Shown here: one piece after another, positions 40,905 to 51,071 of the stretch
Layout of the letters: each line of letters opens with the position of its first letter
How positions within the stretch are numbered: position 1 is the stretch's first letter
NCBI GenBank assembly: GCA_003221515.1
Contig: QHSI01000127.1
Coordinates: 1 to 64,000 of the forward strand
Reading direction: 5' to 3'
DNA length: 64,000 nt
Source: Candidatus Rokuibacteriota bacterium
Lineage (GTDB): Bacteria; Methylomirabilota; Methylomirabilia; Rokubacteriales; CSP1-6
Program-made: the position numbers and the translations under genes
The notes under the pieces: generated by a model
The model's input: the letters and a program-made list of their open reading frames with translations, nothing else
Told to the model about the DNA's origin: nothing
The model's database searches: none

Positions 40905-41306
40905 CTACTTCCCCTTGAGCGTCCGGATGTAGTTCACGATCTCCCATCGCTCGTTCTCCGGAAGGTGCTTCCACGGAGGCATCGCGCCCCGTCCGTTCGA
41001 GATCTTCCAGAAGATCTCGCCGTCACCCTGCTTCTGGACGGCATCGCTGGTCCAGTTCGCGGGCTTCGGCGGTGGCAACGCGGCCGCGGCCGGCCCATCG
41101 CCCTTTCCCGAGGCGCCGTGGCACGACACGCAGTTCGTCTCGACCGTCTTCTTCGCGTTACCGACGCCCTTCACCGGGTTCTTCGCCGCCTTCGCGTCGG
41201 CCGGCGCGACCCACGGACCCTGCGCGGAGACCACTGACACCGCGGTCCAGGCAACGAGTGTGGTCGCGACGATGACGGTGCTCAGCGACTTCCCGAACGC
41301 GCTCAT
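40905..41306 (-). CDS. Exported c-type cytochrome, class I
   Basis: 133 residues. The signal peptide (STVIVATTLVAWTAVSVVSA) directs it to the periplasm. Heme is attached at CVSCH and the axial Met is in GRGAMPPWKHL; the end (ERWEIVNYIRTLKG) is typical of small mono-heme cytochromes c. It carries electrons between respiratory complexes; no partner oxidase is encoded nearby. ATG at 41306 has AGGAGG four bases upstream, preferred over an ATG at 41357 that lies just past the promoter candidate. It appears to be a single-gene transcript, with a promoter at 41356-41385 and a strong terminator. Confidence 0.92.
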   Translation of the reverse strand: MSAFGKSLSTVIVATTLVAWTAVSVVSAQGPWVAPADAKAAKNPVKGVGNAKKTVETNCVSCHGASGKGDGPAAAALPPPKPANWTSDAVQKQGDGEIFWKISNGRGAMPPWKHLPENERWEIVNYIRTLKGK

Positions 41307-41355
41307 GGCGCCTCCTCTCCTGACATTCCTGCCGAAATGTTCACAAGCAGCGGCC

Positions 41356-41385
41356 ATTTAACACTCCTGAGACGAACGAGGTCAA
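41356..41385 (-). promoter_or_regulatory. Candidate sigma-70-type promoter of the cytochrome c gene
   Basis: On the minus strand TTGACC (41385-41380) is separated by 18 bases from TTAAAT (41361-41356), giving a leader of about 45 bases before the ATG at 41306. The -35 box overlaps the stop codon region of the permease gene. Confidence 0.45.
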
Positions 41386-42779
41386 GTTGATATTCGAGCG
41401 GCGCGCCTCGCCGCGCGCCAGCAGACAACGCCTAGCGCGCCGTAGGCGAGCGCCACGTGAGCCGGCAAGGCCGATGGCATGGCCCACGGCCAGAAGAGAC
41501 CACCGGTCGCAAGGGGCGAGTGGATCATTCCGACGAGCGTGGCCGCGCTGGCCACGGCGAAGAGGCCCCCGGCCAGCGCCAGGCGAAGGTCGATGATCGC
41601 GGCCAGCGCCCAGCCCCAGAGCACCGCGGTCAGGATGAAGCCGTTGCCGAGCATCAGGAGCGCCTGATAGCCGAGCGCCACGTCACCCTTGAGGGCGGCG
41701 GGCGACGTGCCGAGCGCCGAGAAGAGACCGCCGGACTCGATCAGCACGACCGCCGCCACCACCGGCACGAACGTCAGCGCCACCGCGGCGCCGTGACGCG
41801 GAGGTGTTGCCAGGAATCCCTGGGCCGTGATTTCGAGGCCGATGAAGACGAGGATCGGCGCGATCGCCGCTTCCGGAAGCACCGCGATCAGGAGCGAGAG
41901 CGCGCCCGTCGCCGCGCCGACTCCGATCACGAGGCCGGTCGCCAGTGTGTAGCCCGCGCGCGCCCCCATCGCCTTGTAGGCCGGGTGGCCGATGTAGGGA
42001 GTGTTCTGGATGACTCCACCGCAGCATCCGGCGAGGACGGTGGTCGCCGCTTCGGTCAGGAGAATGTCGCGAGCGCGGTACTCGTCCCCGGCTGCCGCGG
42101 CGCTTTCCGTGTTGTCGATCCCGCCGATGGTCGTCACGAGCGCGAACGGAAGCGCGATCGAGAGATACGGCAGCGTTTCCGGCAGCGCATCGAGCCACCC
42201 CAGGGTCGGCCACGGCAGGGCCAGCCGTAGCGGACCGGGCGCGATTACACCCGCCGGACCGAAGCCGAGCCACGACCGCCCCCAGAAGATCAGCGTGCCC
42301 GCCAGCACCGAGGCGAACGCGGCCGGAAGACCGAACGGCATCCGCATCCCGCTGAAGAGGGCCAGCAGCAGGAGGATCAGCGCCACGAGCCCGACCATGG
42401 GGTCGCGCATGATCTTGAGCATCGGGAGGAAGGCGATCAGCAGAATCGATACGCCCGCGATCGACCCGAGGAGGGCGGCGCGCGGCACGACCCGCCGCGC
42501 CCAGTCGCCTCCGAACGCAAGGGCCAGCTTGACGAGGCCGATGGCGACCGTGGTGGCCATCCCGACCTTCCACGCGAGCACCGGATCGCCGGTCGCAAGC
42601 ATGACCGGCCCGAGGACACCGAAGACCATCGCGAACAGCGTGGGCGTGTCGATGCCGAAGGGCATCGCGGTGACGTCCGACCGTCCCGTGCGGCGCATCA
42701 GTCTCACTGCGAGCCACGTATAGACGAGATCGCCGGCGAGCACCCCGAGCGCCGTCCCGGGCACCATCCGGAGCAGCAC
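41382..42779 (-). CDS. NCS2/AzgA-like membrane permease; true N-terminus extends upstream without a canonical start codon
   Basis: 465 residues from GTG at 42779, with about 12 membrane helices. Conserved blocks GGIDNTESAAAAGDEY and GGVIQNTPYIGHPAYKAMGA resemble the nucleobase/ascorbate (NCS2) or related anion permease fold. Homology clearly begins earlier: the same frame upstream encodes RPRWIRAGDLNGFLGLALDN followed by a membrane helix (VTQLVILSSLLIGVFKF), the expected first segment. No ATG, GTG or TTG exists in that frame between 42779 and at least 43020; the preceding gene ends inside it at 42907. A CTG or other rare start, a +1 shift from the preceding gene, or an assembly error could explain this. 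Substrate unknown. Confidence 0.8.
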   Translation of the reverse strand: MLLRMVPGTALGVLAGDLVYTWLAVRLMRRTGRSDVTAMPFGIDTPTLFAMVFGVLGPVMLATGDPVLAWKVGMATTVAIGLVKLALAFGGDWARRVVPRAALLGSIAGVSILLIAFLPMLKIMRDPMVGLVALILLLLALFSGMRMPFGLPAAFASVLAGTLIFWGRSWLGFGPAGVIAPGPLRLALPWPTLGWLDALPETLPYLSIALPFALVTTIGGIDNTESAAAAGDEYRARDILLTEAATTVLAGCCGGVIQNTPYIGHPAYKAMGARAGYTLATGLVIGVGAATGALSLLIAVLPEAAIAPILVFIGLEITAQGFLATPPRHGAAVALTFVPVVAAVVLIESGGLFSALGTSPAALKGDVALGYQALLMLGNGFILTAVLWGWALAAIIDLRLALAGGLFAVASAATLVGMIHSPLATGGLFWPWAMPSALPAHVALAYGALGVVCWRAARRAARIST

Positions 42780-42906
42780 GAGGTCGGCCGGGAACTTGAA
42801 GACGCCGATCAGAAGCGAGGAGAGGATGACCAGCTGAGTGACGTTGTCGAGCGCCAGGCCGAGGAAGCCGTTGAGATCCCCGGCCCGGATCCAGCGCGGC
42901 CGCCGG

Positions 42907-43212
42907 CTAGCGGGGACTGGCGTCGGCGACCGCCCCGTCAGCGATGAACTCGCGGGCCAGGCGCTTGACGTGCTCCGCGAGCGTGGCGCACCAGGCGAGG
43001 GTCCCGCGGTTGTCGGCCACCTCGCGGAAACCTAGCTCGAGGGTCGGCGCAAGACGGTGCCCCAATCTCAGCCGCACGCCGTAGGAAGTTCCTTCACGCC
43101 CGTCGTCGTGATCGAAGACGACCTCGAGGCGCGGATCAACCCGCTTGGCGTGGGCCGTGATGAAGTTACGGAGCCAGCGCTCGACCTCGTGGTAGGTCCC
43201 GCCCGAAAACAC
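42907..43212 (-). CDS. Conserved hypothetical protein
   Basis: 101 residues, not recognised. It has an acidic/basic mixed composition, a predicted alpha/beta pattern (YHEVERWLRNFITAHAKRV, LEVVFDHDD, YGVRLRLGH, LELGFREVADNRGT) and no signal peptide or membrane segment. The strands around a central RLRLG and FREV suggest a small open-faced beta sheet. GTG at 43212 is the likely start. It is followed in the same direction by the permease, whose coding frame begins inside or just after this gene, so the two are probably co-expressed. Confidence 0.6.
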   Translation of the reverse strand: MFSGGTYHEVERWLRNFITAHAKRVDPRLEVVFDHDDGREGTSYGVRLRLGHRLAPTLELGFREVADNRGTLAWCATLAEHVKRLAREFIADGAVADASPR

Positions 43213-43304
43213 GTCGGCATTCTAGCATCGGAAAGACACCGCGACGGAGGAGCGGAAGGAAACGGGGAGACCAGTTCGCTGGTCCCCCCGTCCTCACGAC
43301 CCAC

Positions 43305-45596
43305 TCAGCATTCGTTGAAGCCGCACGACAGGCACTTCTTACAGCCTTCCTCGTAGATGAAGGTTGCCTGGCCGCATTCCTTGCACAGGTCGCCGATCTG
43401 CTTCTTCGCCTCGCTGGACGCGAGCGCGGCGGCCGCGGGCTTGATCTCGCCGGTGTGCTCGGCAAGCGTTCTGGCCAATGCGTCCGGAAGCGAGAGGATC
43501 TTGGCGGGGCCGATCCCAGTCGGCTGACCGCCACCGATCCGGGAGAGCTGGCTGATGACCTCCTCGAGTCGCCGCTGAGCCGACAACGGGGAAGGCAGCC
43601 TCAACGTGAGCGAAATGAGGCGTCCCAGCGCTTCGGCGACCGCCATGGTGTCGGAGCCGCCCTTGCCGACCTGGACGAAGACCTCGAAGGGGTCGCCGTC
43701 CGGAGTCTCGTTGACCGTGATGAACGCGGTGCCGATGGGCGTCTCGCTACGGTACGTGGAGCCTTTCAGGCTGCGAGGCCGCGGCCTGATGACGGCCTGT
43801 CCTCCAGGCAACGCGGCCGCTGCGCCTTTGTCCTTCTTCTTCGACACGCCGACATTGAGCACCTGCTCGCCCTTGCAGCCGTCGCGGAACACCGTGATGC
43901 CGAGGCAGCCGAGCTCCCACGCCAGCCGATAGGCACGCGCGACGTCGTCTTCCGGCGCGTTGTTCGGCAGGTTGATCGTCTTCGACACGCCGTTGTCGGT
44001 GTGGCGCTGGAACGCCGCCTGATGGCGCACGTGCCATTCGAAGCCGATCTCGTGCGATGTCTTGAACAGCTGGGCCGCGTGCTCGGGCAGACCACGGATG
44101 CCGTGGAGCGAGCCCCGCTTGACGATCTCCTGCATGAGCGCGTCCGAGTAGAACCCCTGCTCCTTCGCGATGCGCTCGAAGGTCTCGTTCACGAACGTCA
44201 GCACGCGTTCGCCGTCCGGCTGCTTCACCCGGTGCTCGAACGCGAGCGCGAAGATCGGCTCGACACCGGACGAGCACCCGGCGATCATCGAGATCGTGCC
44301 GGTGGGCGCGATCGTCGTGACGGTCGAGTTGCGCATCGGCCGGCCGCTCTGATAGATCGAGTGGTCCCAGTTGGGGAAAGGCCCGCGCTCCTCGGCGAGC
44401 TTCGCCGACTGGTCGTGCGACTTCTCCTTCACGAACGCCATCAGCCGGTCGGCGAGCTCGATCGCCTCCTTGCTGTCGTACGGGATGCCCATCGTGAAGA
44501 GCAGGTCCGCCCACCCCATGATGCCCAGGCCGATGCGCCGGTTGGCCTTCACGGTCGCGTCGATTTCCGGCAGCGGGTACGGGTTCATCTCGATGACGTC
44601 GTCGAGGAAGCGCACCGCGAGCCGCACCACCCGCTCCATCTCGTCCCAGTCGATCGTCCACTGGCCCTCGTCGCTGCGCTTGGCGAACTTCGAGACGTTG
44701 AGCGAGCCGAGGTTGCACGCCTCGTTCGGGAGCAGGGGCTGCTCGCCGCACGGGTTGGTCGCCTCGACCACGCCGAGCTCCGGCGTCGGATTGGCCGGGC
44801 TCGCGTTGATTCGGTCGATAAAGACCATGCCAGGGTCGCCGGTCCGCCACGCGGCACGAACCATCCGGTCGAAGACCTCTTTGGCCGAGAGCCGCCCGGT
44901 CGCCACGCCGGTGTGGGGATTGATCAGGTCGTACTCGCCGCCCGCAGCCAGCGCGTCCATGAACCGGTCGGTGGCGGCGACGGAGATGTTGAAGTTGGTG
45001 ATGCCGCCGTCCAGCTTGCAGTCGATGAACTCGAGGACGTCCGGGTGGTCGACCTTCAGGATCCCCATGTTGGCGCCCCGCCGAGTCCCACCCTGCTTGA
45101 CGGCCTCGGTCGCGCTGTTGAAGACCTTGAGGAACGAGACCGGCCCGGACGCGCGCCCACCGGTCGAGGCGACGAGGTCGTCCTTGGGACGCAGTCGCGA
45201 GAACGCGAAGCCGGTCCCGCCGCCCGACTTGTGGATGATGGCGGCCGCCTTGACGGAGTCGAAGATCTCCTCCATCGAGTCGCCCACCGGAAGCACGTAG
45301 CACGCCGAGTACTGGAGGCCATTGCCCTTGCCCGCGTTCATGAGCGTCGGCGAGTTCGGGAGGTAGTACCCGTCGATCATGATGTCGTAGAACGCGGCCG
45401 CGACCTCTCTGACGGCGGCGTCGCTCCGCCCGTACCGGGCTTCGCCCGCCGCGATCGACAGCGCGACCCGCCAGCACATCTCCTCCGGGGTCTCGACGAC
45501 CTCGCCTCCCTCCCGCATGAGGTAGCGCTCCCGGAGCACCCTCAGGGCTGGCTCAGTCCACTTGCCGACTTTCGCTGGGCGGGTCTCAGACAGCAT
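43305..45596 (-). CDS. nrdJ: Adenosylcobalamin-dependent (class II) ribonucleoside-diphosphate reductase
   Basis: 763 residues. The barrel motifs GKGNGLQYSACYVLPVGDSM, SGGGTGFAFSRLRPKDD, GTRRGANMGIL, NPCGEQPLLPNEACNLGSLN (thiyl radical loop and substrate site) and TIAPTGTISMIAG are present. The tail has a CxxC pair (CKECGQATFIY, then CKKCLSCGFNEC) that shuttles electrons to the active site. It makes deoxynucleotides using B12 and so works with or without oxygen. ATG at 45596 has GAGGAGG 7 bases upstream. No class I or III reductase is seen in the window. Confidence 0.96.
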   Translation of the reverse strand: MLSETRPAKVGKWTEPALRVLRERYLMREGGEVVETPEEMCWRVALSIAAGEARYGRSDAAVREVAAAFYDIMIDGYYLPNSPTLMNAGKGNGLQYSACYVLPVGDSMEEIFDSVKAAAIIHKSGGGTGFAFSRLRPKDDLVASTGGRASGPVSFLKVFNSATEAVKQGGTRRGANMGILKVDHPDVLEFIDCKLDGGITNFNISVAATDRFMDALAAGGEYDLINPHTGVATGRLSAKEVFDRMVRAAWRTGDPGMVFIDRINASPANPTPELGVVEATNPCGEQPLLPNEACNLGSLNVSKFAKRSDEGQWTIDWDEMERVVRLAVRFLDDVIEMNPYPLPEIDATVKANRRIGLGIMGWADLLFTMGIPYDSKEAIELADRLMAFVKEKSHDQSAKLAEERGPFPNWDHSIYQSGRPMRNSTVTTIAPTGTISMIAGCSSGVEPIFALAFEHRVKQPDGERVLTFVNETFERIAKEQGFYSDALMQEIVKRGSLHGIRGLPEHAAQLFKTSHEIGFEWHVRHQAAFQRHTDNGVSKTINLPNNAPEDDVARAYRLAWELGCLGITVFRDGCKGEQVLNVGVSKKKDKGAAAALPGGQAVIRPRPRSLKGSTYRSETPIGTAFITVNETPDGDPFEVFVQVGKGGSDTMAVAEALGRLISLTLRLPSPLSAQRRLEEVISQLSRIGGGQPTGIGPAKILSLPDALARTLAEHTGEIKPAAAALASSEAKKQIGDLCKECGQATFIYEEGCKKCLSCGFNEC

Positions 45597-45612
45597 TCCC
45601 TGACCTCCTCGC

Positions 45613-45635
45613 CGTCATTGCCTTCGGCAATGACG
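45613..45635 (-). promoter_or_regulatory. Perfect hairpin in the nrdJ leader
   Basis: CGTCATTGCC (45613-45622) pairs with GGCAATGACG (45626-45635) over 10 bp with a 3-base loop. It lies immediately 5' of the GAGGAGG ribosome binding site of nrdJ and has no T-tract, so it is more likely an mRNA stability or translation element than a terminator. Confidence 0.55.
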
Positions 45636-45648
45636 CCCCCACATAGAA

Positions 45649-45664
45649 TCACAATATCTTGTGG
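45649..45664. promoter_or_regulatory. Candidate NrdR box upstream of nrdJ
   Basis: TCACAATATCTTGTGG matches 13 of 16 positions of the NrdR consensus (ACAC-W-ATATAT-W-GTGT) and keeps the dyad. A much weaker half-match lies about 30 bases further from nrdJ (45679-45694), the spacing expected for tandem NrdR boxes. A possible promoter (TTGACG at 45703-45698) would put the strong box just after the start site. NrdR represses ribonucleotide reductase genes when dATP is high; its gene is not in the window. Confidence 0.55.
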
Positions 45665-45711
45665 TGCGAGCGAATCTTGCACGCTGAATCTAGCGGCCGT
45701 CAAGAAAAAAG

Positions 45712-45742
45712 GTGTCCACAACGCGTCCACCATCTATCCACA
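45712..45742. promoter_or_regulatory. Three DnaA-box-like sequences between nrdJ and tolC
   Basis: GTGTCCACA (45712-45720), a GCGTCCACC-like site (about 45723-45731) and CTATCCACA (45734-45742) recur at 11-base steps; the last differs from the DnaA box TTATCCACA by one base. All lie upstream of the likely nrdJ promoter. DnaA regulates class I reductase genes in E. coli; extension to this gene is inference from spacing and similarity. Confidence 0.3.
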
Positions 45743-45799
45743 GCGCCCCGGAGAAGCTCTGAGAGAGCGTCACGCAACGCGTGGTATTCTCTGGGCGCC

Positions 45800-47158
45800 A
45801 TGGCGAACTTCCGTATAATCCTTGCCGTCGCGGCCATCATTGGGTTTGGTTTTACGGGCGCCGCCTGGGCTCAGCAGACTCCCTCGCCGCTGCAGCCGGC
45901 CCCCGGGCGGGTGCTCACCCTCGACGAGTGCATCGCGATCGCGCTCGAGGCACAGCCGAGAATCCAGGCGACGCTCGCCGACTATGCGGCCGCCCGCTAC
46001 CGCGTGAACCAGGCGCTGGCGCCCCTGCTTCCCCAGCTCAGCGGGCTGGTCAGCGCGACCGCTGGCGAGACCTGGAGCGCGGGGACCTCAGCGAGCGGCA
46101 GGACCATCAGCGCAGTCAACCAGCAGACGGCGAGACACAGCTTCTCCGTCAGCAACAAGCAGTTCAGCGACACCTTTCTCGCCCAAGTCCAGCTCTCGCA
46201 GCTCCTCTTCGACTTCGGCAAGACGCTCGCGGCCACCGACGCCTCGCGGAAGCTCGCCGAAGTGGCGGTCGAGGACGTCGAGCTGCAGCGTCAGCTGATC
46301 GCGCTGGCGGTGAAGGAGGCCTACACCAACACGCTCTTCAGCCAGCGTCTGATCCGCGTCCAGGAGCAGGCGGTCGAGCGCGCGGAGCTGAACCTGAGAT
46401 CGGCCAAAGGGTTCTTCGACGTCGGCACGCGGCCGAAGTCCGACGTCGCCCGCGCCGAGGTCGACGTGGCCAACGCCAGGGTCGACCTCATCCGCGCTCG
46501 GAACGCGTCCCGCAGCGCGATCGTCGCGCTCAACATCGCGATGGCGATCGGCGTGGACAGCCCCACCAAGATCGTGGACAACCTCATCTACGAAGCCTTC
46601 ACGATGGACCGCCTCCAGCTCCGGGGCGAAGCGCTCCGCCAGCGGCCCGAGTACCGCCAGGCGAGGCTCCGCGCCGCCGCGGCCGAGGCGACCGAGCGGC
46701 AGACCTTCCGGAACTTCTTCCCGGATATCTCGGGCAGCGGGACGTACGGCGGCACGCAGTCCCAGCTCAACGAGGAGTGGACGCTCGGGCTGACGCTGTC
46801 CTGGTCGATCTTCGACGGCGGCAGCCGGATCGCGCGATATCAAGAAGCCAAGGCCAACGTCGAGGGGGCCCGCGCTCGCGTGAAGTCGACCGAGCTGGAC
46901 ATCCTCCAGAACGTGGAGCAGGCGGAGATCGCGGTCGAGGAAGCGCAGGAGCGGATCCAGGCCGCGCAGGCCCTGGTGGCCTCCGCTCAGGAGAACTTCC
47001 GGCTCGCGCAGGGTCGGTTCGACGCGGGCGTCGGGACGATCCTGGAGCTGACGGATGCTCAGCTGGCGTTCACCCAGGCCCAGAACACCGAGAGCCAGGC
47101 GCTGGCGGATTATCGGATCGCGCTGGCCCGGCTCGATCGCTCGGTCGGTCGTCGCTAG
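45800..47158 (+). CDS. tolC: TolC-family outer membrane efflux protein
   Basis: 452 residues. A signal peptide (FRIILAVAAIIGFGFTGAAW, cleavage after AQA/QQ region) precedes two repeated coiled-coil/beta-barrel halves typical of outer membrane efflux proteins: RVLTLDECIAIALEAQPRIQ opens the first half, and a similar ALRQRPEYRQARLRAAAAEA opens the second. It forms the trimeric outer membrane channel for the pump encoded directly downstream (adaptor, ATPase, permease). ATG at 45800 gives MANFRIIL. Confidence 0.93.
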   Translation: MANFRIILAVAAIIGFGFTGAAWAQQTPSPLQPAPGRVLTLDECIAIALEAQPRIQATLADYAAARYRVNQALAPLLPQLSGLVSATAGETWSAGTSASGRTISAVNQQTARHSFSVSNKQFSDTFLAQVQLSQLLFDFGKTLAATDASRKLAEVAVEDVELQRQLIALAVKEAYTNTLFSQRLIRVQEQAVERAELNLRSAKGFFDVGTRPKSDVARAEVDVANARVDLIRARNASRSAIVALNIAMAIGVDSPTKIVDNLIYEAFTMDRLQLRGEALRQRPEYRQARLRAAAAEATERQTFRNFFPDISGSGTYGGTQSQLNEEWTLGLTLSWSIFDGGSRIARYQEAKANVEGARARVKSTELDILQNVEQAEIAVEEAQERIQAAQALVASAQENFRLAQGRFDAGVGTILELTDAQLAFTQAQNTESQALADYRIALARLDRSVGRR

Positions 47159-47197
47159 AACGAAACACGCGACGGGCCGCTCCCGTCTAAGAAATTG

Positions 47198-48838
47198 ATG
47201 AGACGAATCGCTTCGGTCGTGATCGTCGCGGCTCTGGTGGGAGCGGGAGTGTGGGCGTATCTCTACACCCAGAGCGGCGGCAGCGCCCCGAAGTACCGCC
47301 TGGCCCGCGTCGAGCGTGGCCCCCTCACCGCCGCCGTCTCGGCCACCGGCACCCTGAACGCGGTCGTCATCGTCCAGGTCGGCAGTCAGGTTTCCGGACA
47401 GATCAAGGCGCTCAACGTCGACTTCAACTCGATTGTGAAGAAGAACCAGGTCATCGCCCGGATCGACCCCGACATCTTCGAGGCCAAGGTTCAGCAGGCG
47501 CAGGCCGACCTCGACTCGTCTCGAGCGGCGGTGATGAACCAGCTGGCGCAGGTCGAGCGCGCTCGAGCCGACGTCGAGAACGCCCGGGCTGCCCTGGTGG
47601 AGGCCAAGGCGTTCACCGCCAAGGCGCGCGTGCAGTCCCTGGACGCCAAGCGCGACTTCGACCGAAAGACCGAGCTCTTCGACCGTCAGCTGATCGCCAA
47701 GAGCGACCTGGACACGGCGCAGGCGACCTACGACGCGGCGGTGGCCCAGCTCGACTCCACCCGCGCGCGCGAGCAGGCGCTCTCGTCGGCCATCCAGTCG
47801 TCGATCGCCCAGCTCCGCGTCGTCGACGCGTCCCTGGAATCGGCGCGCGCCCAGGTCAAGCAGAAGGACGCGGCGCTCAGGCAGGCGCAGGTCGACCTCG
47901 ACCACACGACGATCCGGGCCCCCGTCGACGGCGTCGTCGTCTCCCGCCAGGTCGACGTCGGCCAGACGGTTGCCGCGAGCCTGCAGGCGCCGGTGCTCTT
48001 CACGATCGCCCAGGACCTCACGCAGATGCAGGTCGAGACGAGCGTGGACGAGGCGGACATCGGCCGCATCAAGCTCGACGATCGCGCCACGTTCACGGTC
48101 GACGCGTTTCCCGGCGAGACGTTCACCGGCACCGTCAACCAGATCCGCAAGGCGGCGCAGGTGGTCCAGAACGTCGTCACCTACACCGTCGTGGTCGCGG
48201 TGATGAATCCGGCCGGGAAGCTCGTGCCGGGCATGACCGCGAACGTGAAGCTCGTGACCGCCGAGAAGCCGAGCGTCCTGAAGATCCCGAACTCCGCGCT
48301 CCGGTTCCGGCCGGCCGGCGCGGAGGCGCCCACCCCCGGCGCGCCCTCCGGCGGCGGACAGTCGAGCGGCGGGCCGCCCACGATGGAGCAGATCAGGGAC
48401 CGGCTCGTGAAGGAGCTCAAGCTCAACGAGGACCAGCAACGGAAGCTCGAGCCGATCCTGCAGGACGGTCGCGAGCAGATGCGGGCGCTCCAGGGCCTCC
48501 CCGAGGCCGAGCGGCGCGCCAGGGCGCAGAAGATCCGCGAGGCGTCACGGGTCAGGATCCGCGAGATCCTCACCGACGAGCAGAAGGCGCGCTATGACGA
48601 GATGGCCGGCGCCCAGGCCGAGGGCCGCAGCGGCATCCAGGGCCGCGTCTGGGTGCTCGGCCCCGACGGTAAGCCCACGGCGATCGCCCTGACGCTCGGG
48701 CTCAGCGACGGCAACGCGACGGAGGTGCTGCGCGGCGAGGTCAAGGAGAGTCAGGAAGTGATCGTCGGGCTCGTCGGCGGCGCCGGCCGCGGGGCTCAGC
48801 CGTCGCAGCAGCCCGGCGCCCCGCGCCTCAGGCTCTGA
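47198..48838 (+). CDS. MacA-like periplasmic adaptor with an inserted Spy/CpxP-like helical segment
   Basis: 546 residues from ATG at 47198 (a TTG lies just before at 47195). One N-terminal membrane anchor, then a lipoyl half ([20 protein letters not shown]), a long coiled-coil hairpin (about residues 95-230), the second lipoyl half ([20 protein letters not shown]) and a beta-barrel domain. Unlike standard MacA, residues about 396-471 (DNA 48383-48611) hold a Gly/Pro linker and a charged helical block ([20 protein letters not shown], then [13 protein letters not shown]) resembling Spy/CpxP LTxxQ motifs. The membrane-proximal domain resumes after it. Links TolC to the inner membrane pump. Confidence 0.92.
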   Translation: MRRIASVVIVAALVGAGVWAYLYTQSGGSAPKYRLARVERGPLTAAVSATGTLNAVVIVQVGSQVSGQIKALNVDFNSIVKKNQVIARIDPDIFEAKVQQAQADLDSSRAAVMNQLAQVERARADVENARAALVEAKAFTAKARVQSLDAKRDFDRKTELFDRQLIAKSDLDTAQATYDAAVAQLDSTRAREQALSSAIQSSIAQLRVVDASLESARAQVKQKDAALRQAQVDLDHTTIRAPVDGVVVSRQVDVGQTVAASLQAPVLFTIAQDLTQMQVETSVDEADIGRIKLDDRATFTVDAFPGETFTGTVNQIRKAAQVVQNVVTYTVVVAVMNPAGKLVPGMTANVKLVTAEKPSVLKIPNSALRFRPAGAEAPTPGAPSGGGQSSGGPPTMEQIRDRLVKELKLNEDQQRKLEPILQDGREQMRALQGLPEAERRARAQKIREASRVRIREILTDEQKARYDEMAGAQAEGRSGIQGRVWVLGPDGKPTAIALTLGLSDGNATEVLRGEVKESQEVIVGLVGGAGRGAQPSQQPGAPRLRL

Positions 48839-48840
48839 TC

Positions 48841-50819
<1,979 letters not shown>

Positions 50820-50822
50820 GGC

Positions 50823-50968
50823 GGGGGCAGGCGGGCCGGGCGGCGGGGGCCGTCCCGCGACCACGCTAGCCACCGGTCGTCGGCGCCCTTAGCACACGCG
50901 CGAACGTCGGATCAGAACTGCCTACACGGGTCGCGGGACGGCCCCCGCCGCCCGGCCCGCTTGCCCCC
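50823..50968. repeat. Long inverted repeat: 39-base arms with one mismatch, 68-base spacer
   Basis: The left arm is 50823-50861 and the right arm is 50930-50968. They are reverse complements at 38 of 39 positions; the one exception can form G-U in RNA. Both arms contain GGCCGGGCGGCGGGGGCCGT or its complement. The spacer 50862-50929 has no coding potential that I can see. It separates the efflux operon from the basic-repeat protein gene and fills most of the 252-base gap. Confidence 0.9.
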
Positions 50969-51057
50969 GGTTACGCGTAACGACGAGCTCAGTGGATCGA
51001 GCGATCAGCATGGGCTCGAGCTCCTGAGGAAGTTCAGACGTAGCGGGGAGGTTTGTT

Positions 51058-51066
51058 ATGGTTTAG
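51058..51066 (+). other. Minimal upstream ORF (Met-Val-stop) with an ideal ribosome binding site
   Basis: GGGGAGG at 51045-51051 is followed after six bases by ATG GTT TAG. The stop lies five bases before the ATG (51072) of the basic-repeat protein gene, which has no Shine-Dalgarno of its own. Ribosomes loaded here could terminate and reinitiate at 51072. A second short ORF (five codons) begins at 51010. Confidence 0.4.
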
Positions 51067-51071
51067 GCGCG

